A stretch of DNA of 5,729 nucleotides from NCBI GenBank assembly GCA_964442335.1, contig CAYTZI010000133.1, positions 1 to 5,729 on the forward strand, read 5' to 3'. Shown here piece by piece: positions 5,657-5,729 of this stretch. Made by a program: the position numbers and the translations under genes. The notes under the pieces are model-generated. The model saw only the letters and a list, made by a program, of their open reading frames with translations, was not told where the DNA came from and made no database searches. How positions within the stretch are numbered: the first letter of the stretch is position 1; each line of letters begins with the position of its first letter. This stretch comes from JBFYTX01 sp964442335 (GTDB lineage: Bacteria; Chloroflexota; Dehalococcoidia; Dehalococcoidales; RBG-16-60-22).

Positions 5657-5722
5657 CTCGGTAATCCTCCCGGGAGAATGGTAAATTAAAACAAGAAAAT
5701 AAGAGAACAAGGAGGAATACCG

Positions 5723-5729
5723 TTGAGCT
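5723..5729 (+). CDS. Start of an unidentified gene, cut by the window edge
   Basis: A near-perfect ribosome binding site AAGGAGGA (5709-5716) sits 6 bases before TTG at 5723-5725, followed by AGC (Met-Ser), after which the window ends. The ribosome binding site is the strongest in the window, which supports a real gene with a TTG start, but nothing can be said about the product. Confidence 0.5.

Larger units (their letters stand above)
5393..5722. other. 330-bp stretch without a convincing gene, rich in inverted repeats
   Basis: No open frame here has both useful length and a correctly placed ribosome binding site. By eye the stretch is more AT-rich than the genes to the left. It holds several inverted repeats: GGCG/CGCC (5412-5423); a two-part hairpin with CAGGAC/GTCCTG outer arms (5434-5439, 5491-5496) and GGCAAAGC/GCTCTGCC inner arms (5457-5464, 5479-5486, one mismatch); CGCTAG/CTAGCG (5535-5540, 5572-5577); AAGGTC/GACCTT (5590-5595, 5602-5607); the palindromes ATAGCTAT (5646-5653) and CTCCCGGGAG (5667-5676). 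It is best read as the upstream control region of the gene starting at 5723, joined to the tRNA remnant. No RNA family was recognised. Confidence 0.6.

Noticed and set aside
5582..5689. 35-codon frame starting at ATG 5582, overlapping the repeat-rich leader
   Set aside because: GGAGG touches the ATG with no spacing, the frame covers the inverted repeat and promoter-like boxes, and the basic peptide resembles nothing known. It could be a leader peptide but is not supported.

Overview
The window reads as bacterial chromosome from an anaerobic or microaerobic organism. Coding regions look GC-rich by eye, and the genes are mostly flavin- and iron-sulfur-dependent redox proteins. The gene set and protein style would fit a Chloroflexota (Dehalococcoidia-like) or similar anaerobe, but that is an impression: the window holds no rRNA, no complete tRNA and no marker gene that would fix the taxon.

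Layout, left to right. (a) Positions 2-523 are the 3' end of an FprA-type diiron flavoprotein (O2/NO reductase family), cut off by the window edge; a small unrecognised 81-residue gene (545-790) follows it with its own good ribosome binding site. (b) On the minus strand, a two-gene unit runs from 3567 down to 852: a GlcD-type FAD-linked 2-hydroxyacid dehydrogenase, then a GlcF-type two-[4Fe-4S] plus double-CCG-domain protein. Together they look like a glycolate/D-lactate-type oxidase that passes electrons from flavin to iron-sulfur clusters and on to a membrane carrier; no GlcE is present between or beside them. (c) A 145-bp divergent intergenic region (3568-3712) carries a promoter candidate for each direction. 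(d) On the plus strand come a HAD-superfamily hydrolase (3713-4408), then a likely two-gene operon with its own promoter: a pyridoxamine 5'-phosphate-oxidase-fold flavin protein (4496-4918) and a HIT/HINT-type nucleotide hydrolase (4928-5287).

(e) After 5287 the character changes. There is a weak terminator-like hairpin. Next comes a clean 3' half of a tRNA-Lys(UUU) gene: anticodon arm, variable loop, T arm, acceptor 3' strand and discriminator (5346-5392), with no 5' half. Then follows about 330 bp of apparently AT-richer DNA without a convincing gene but rich in inverted repeats, ending in a strong ribosome binding site and the first codons of a gene at the window edge (5723 on). The tRNA 3' half is the best sign of mobile-element activity here, because such fragments are what tRNA-targeting integrases leave at an element boundary. 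No integrase, transposase, CRISPR array or defence system is visible, and most of the window is ordinary metabolic and housekeeping sequence.
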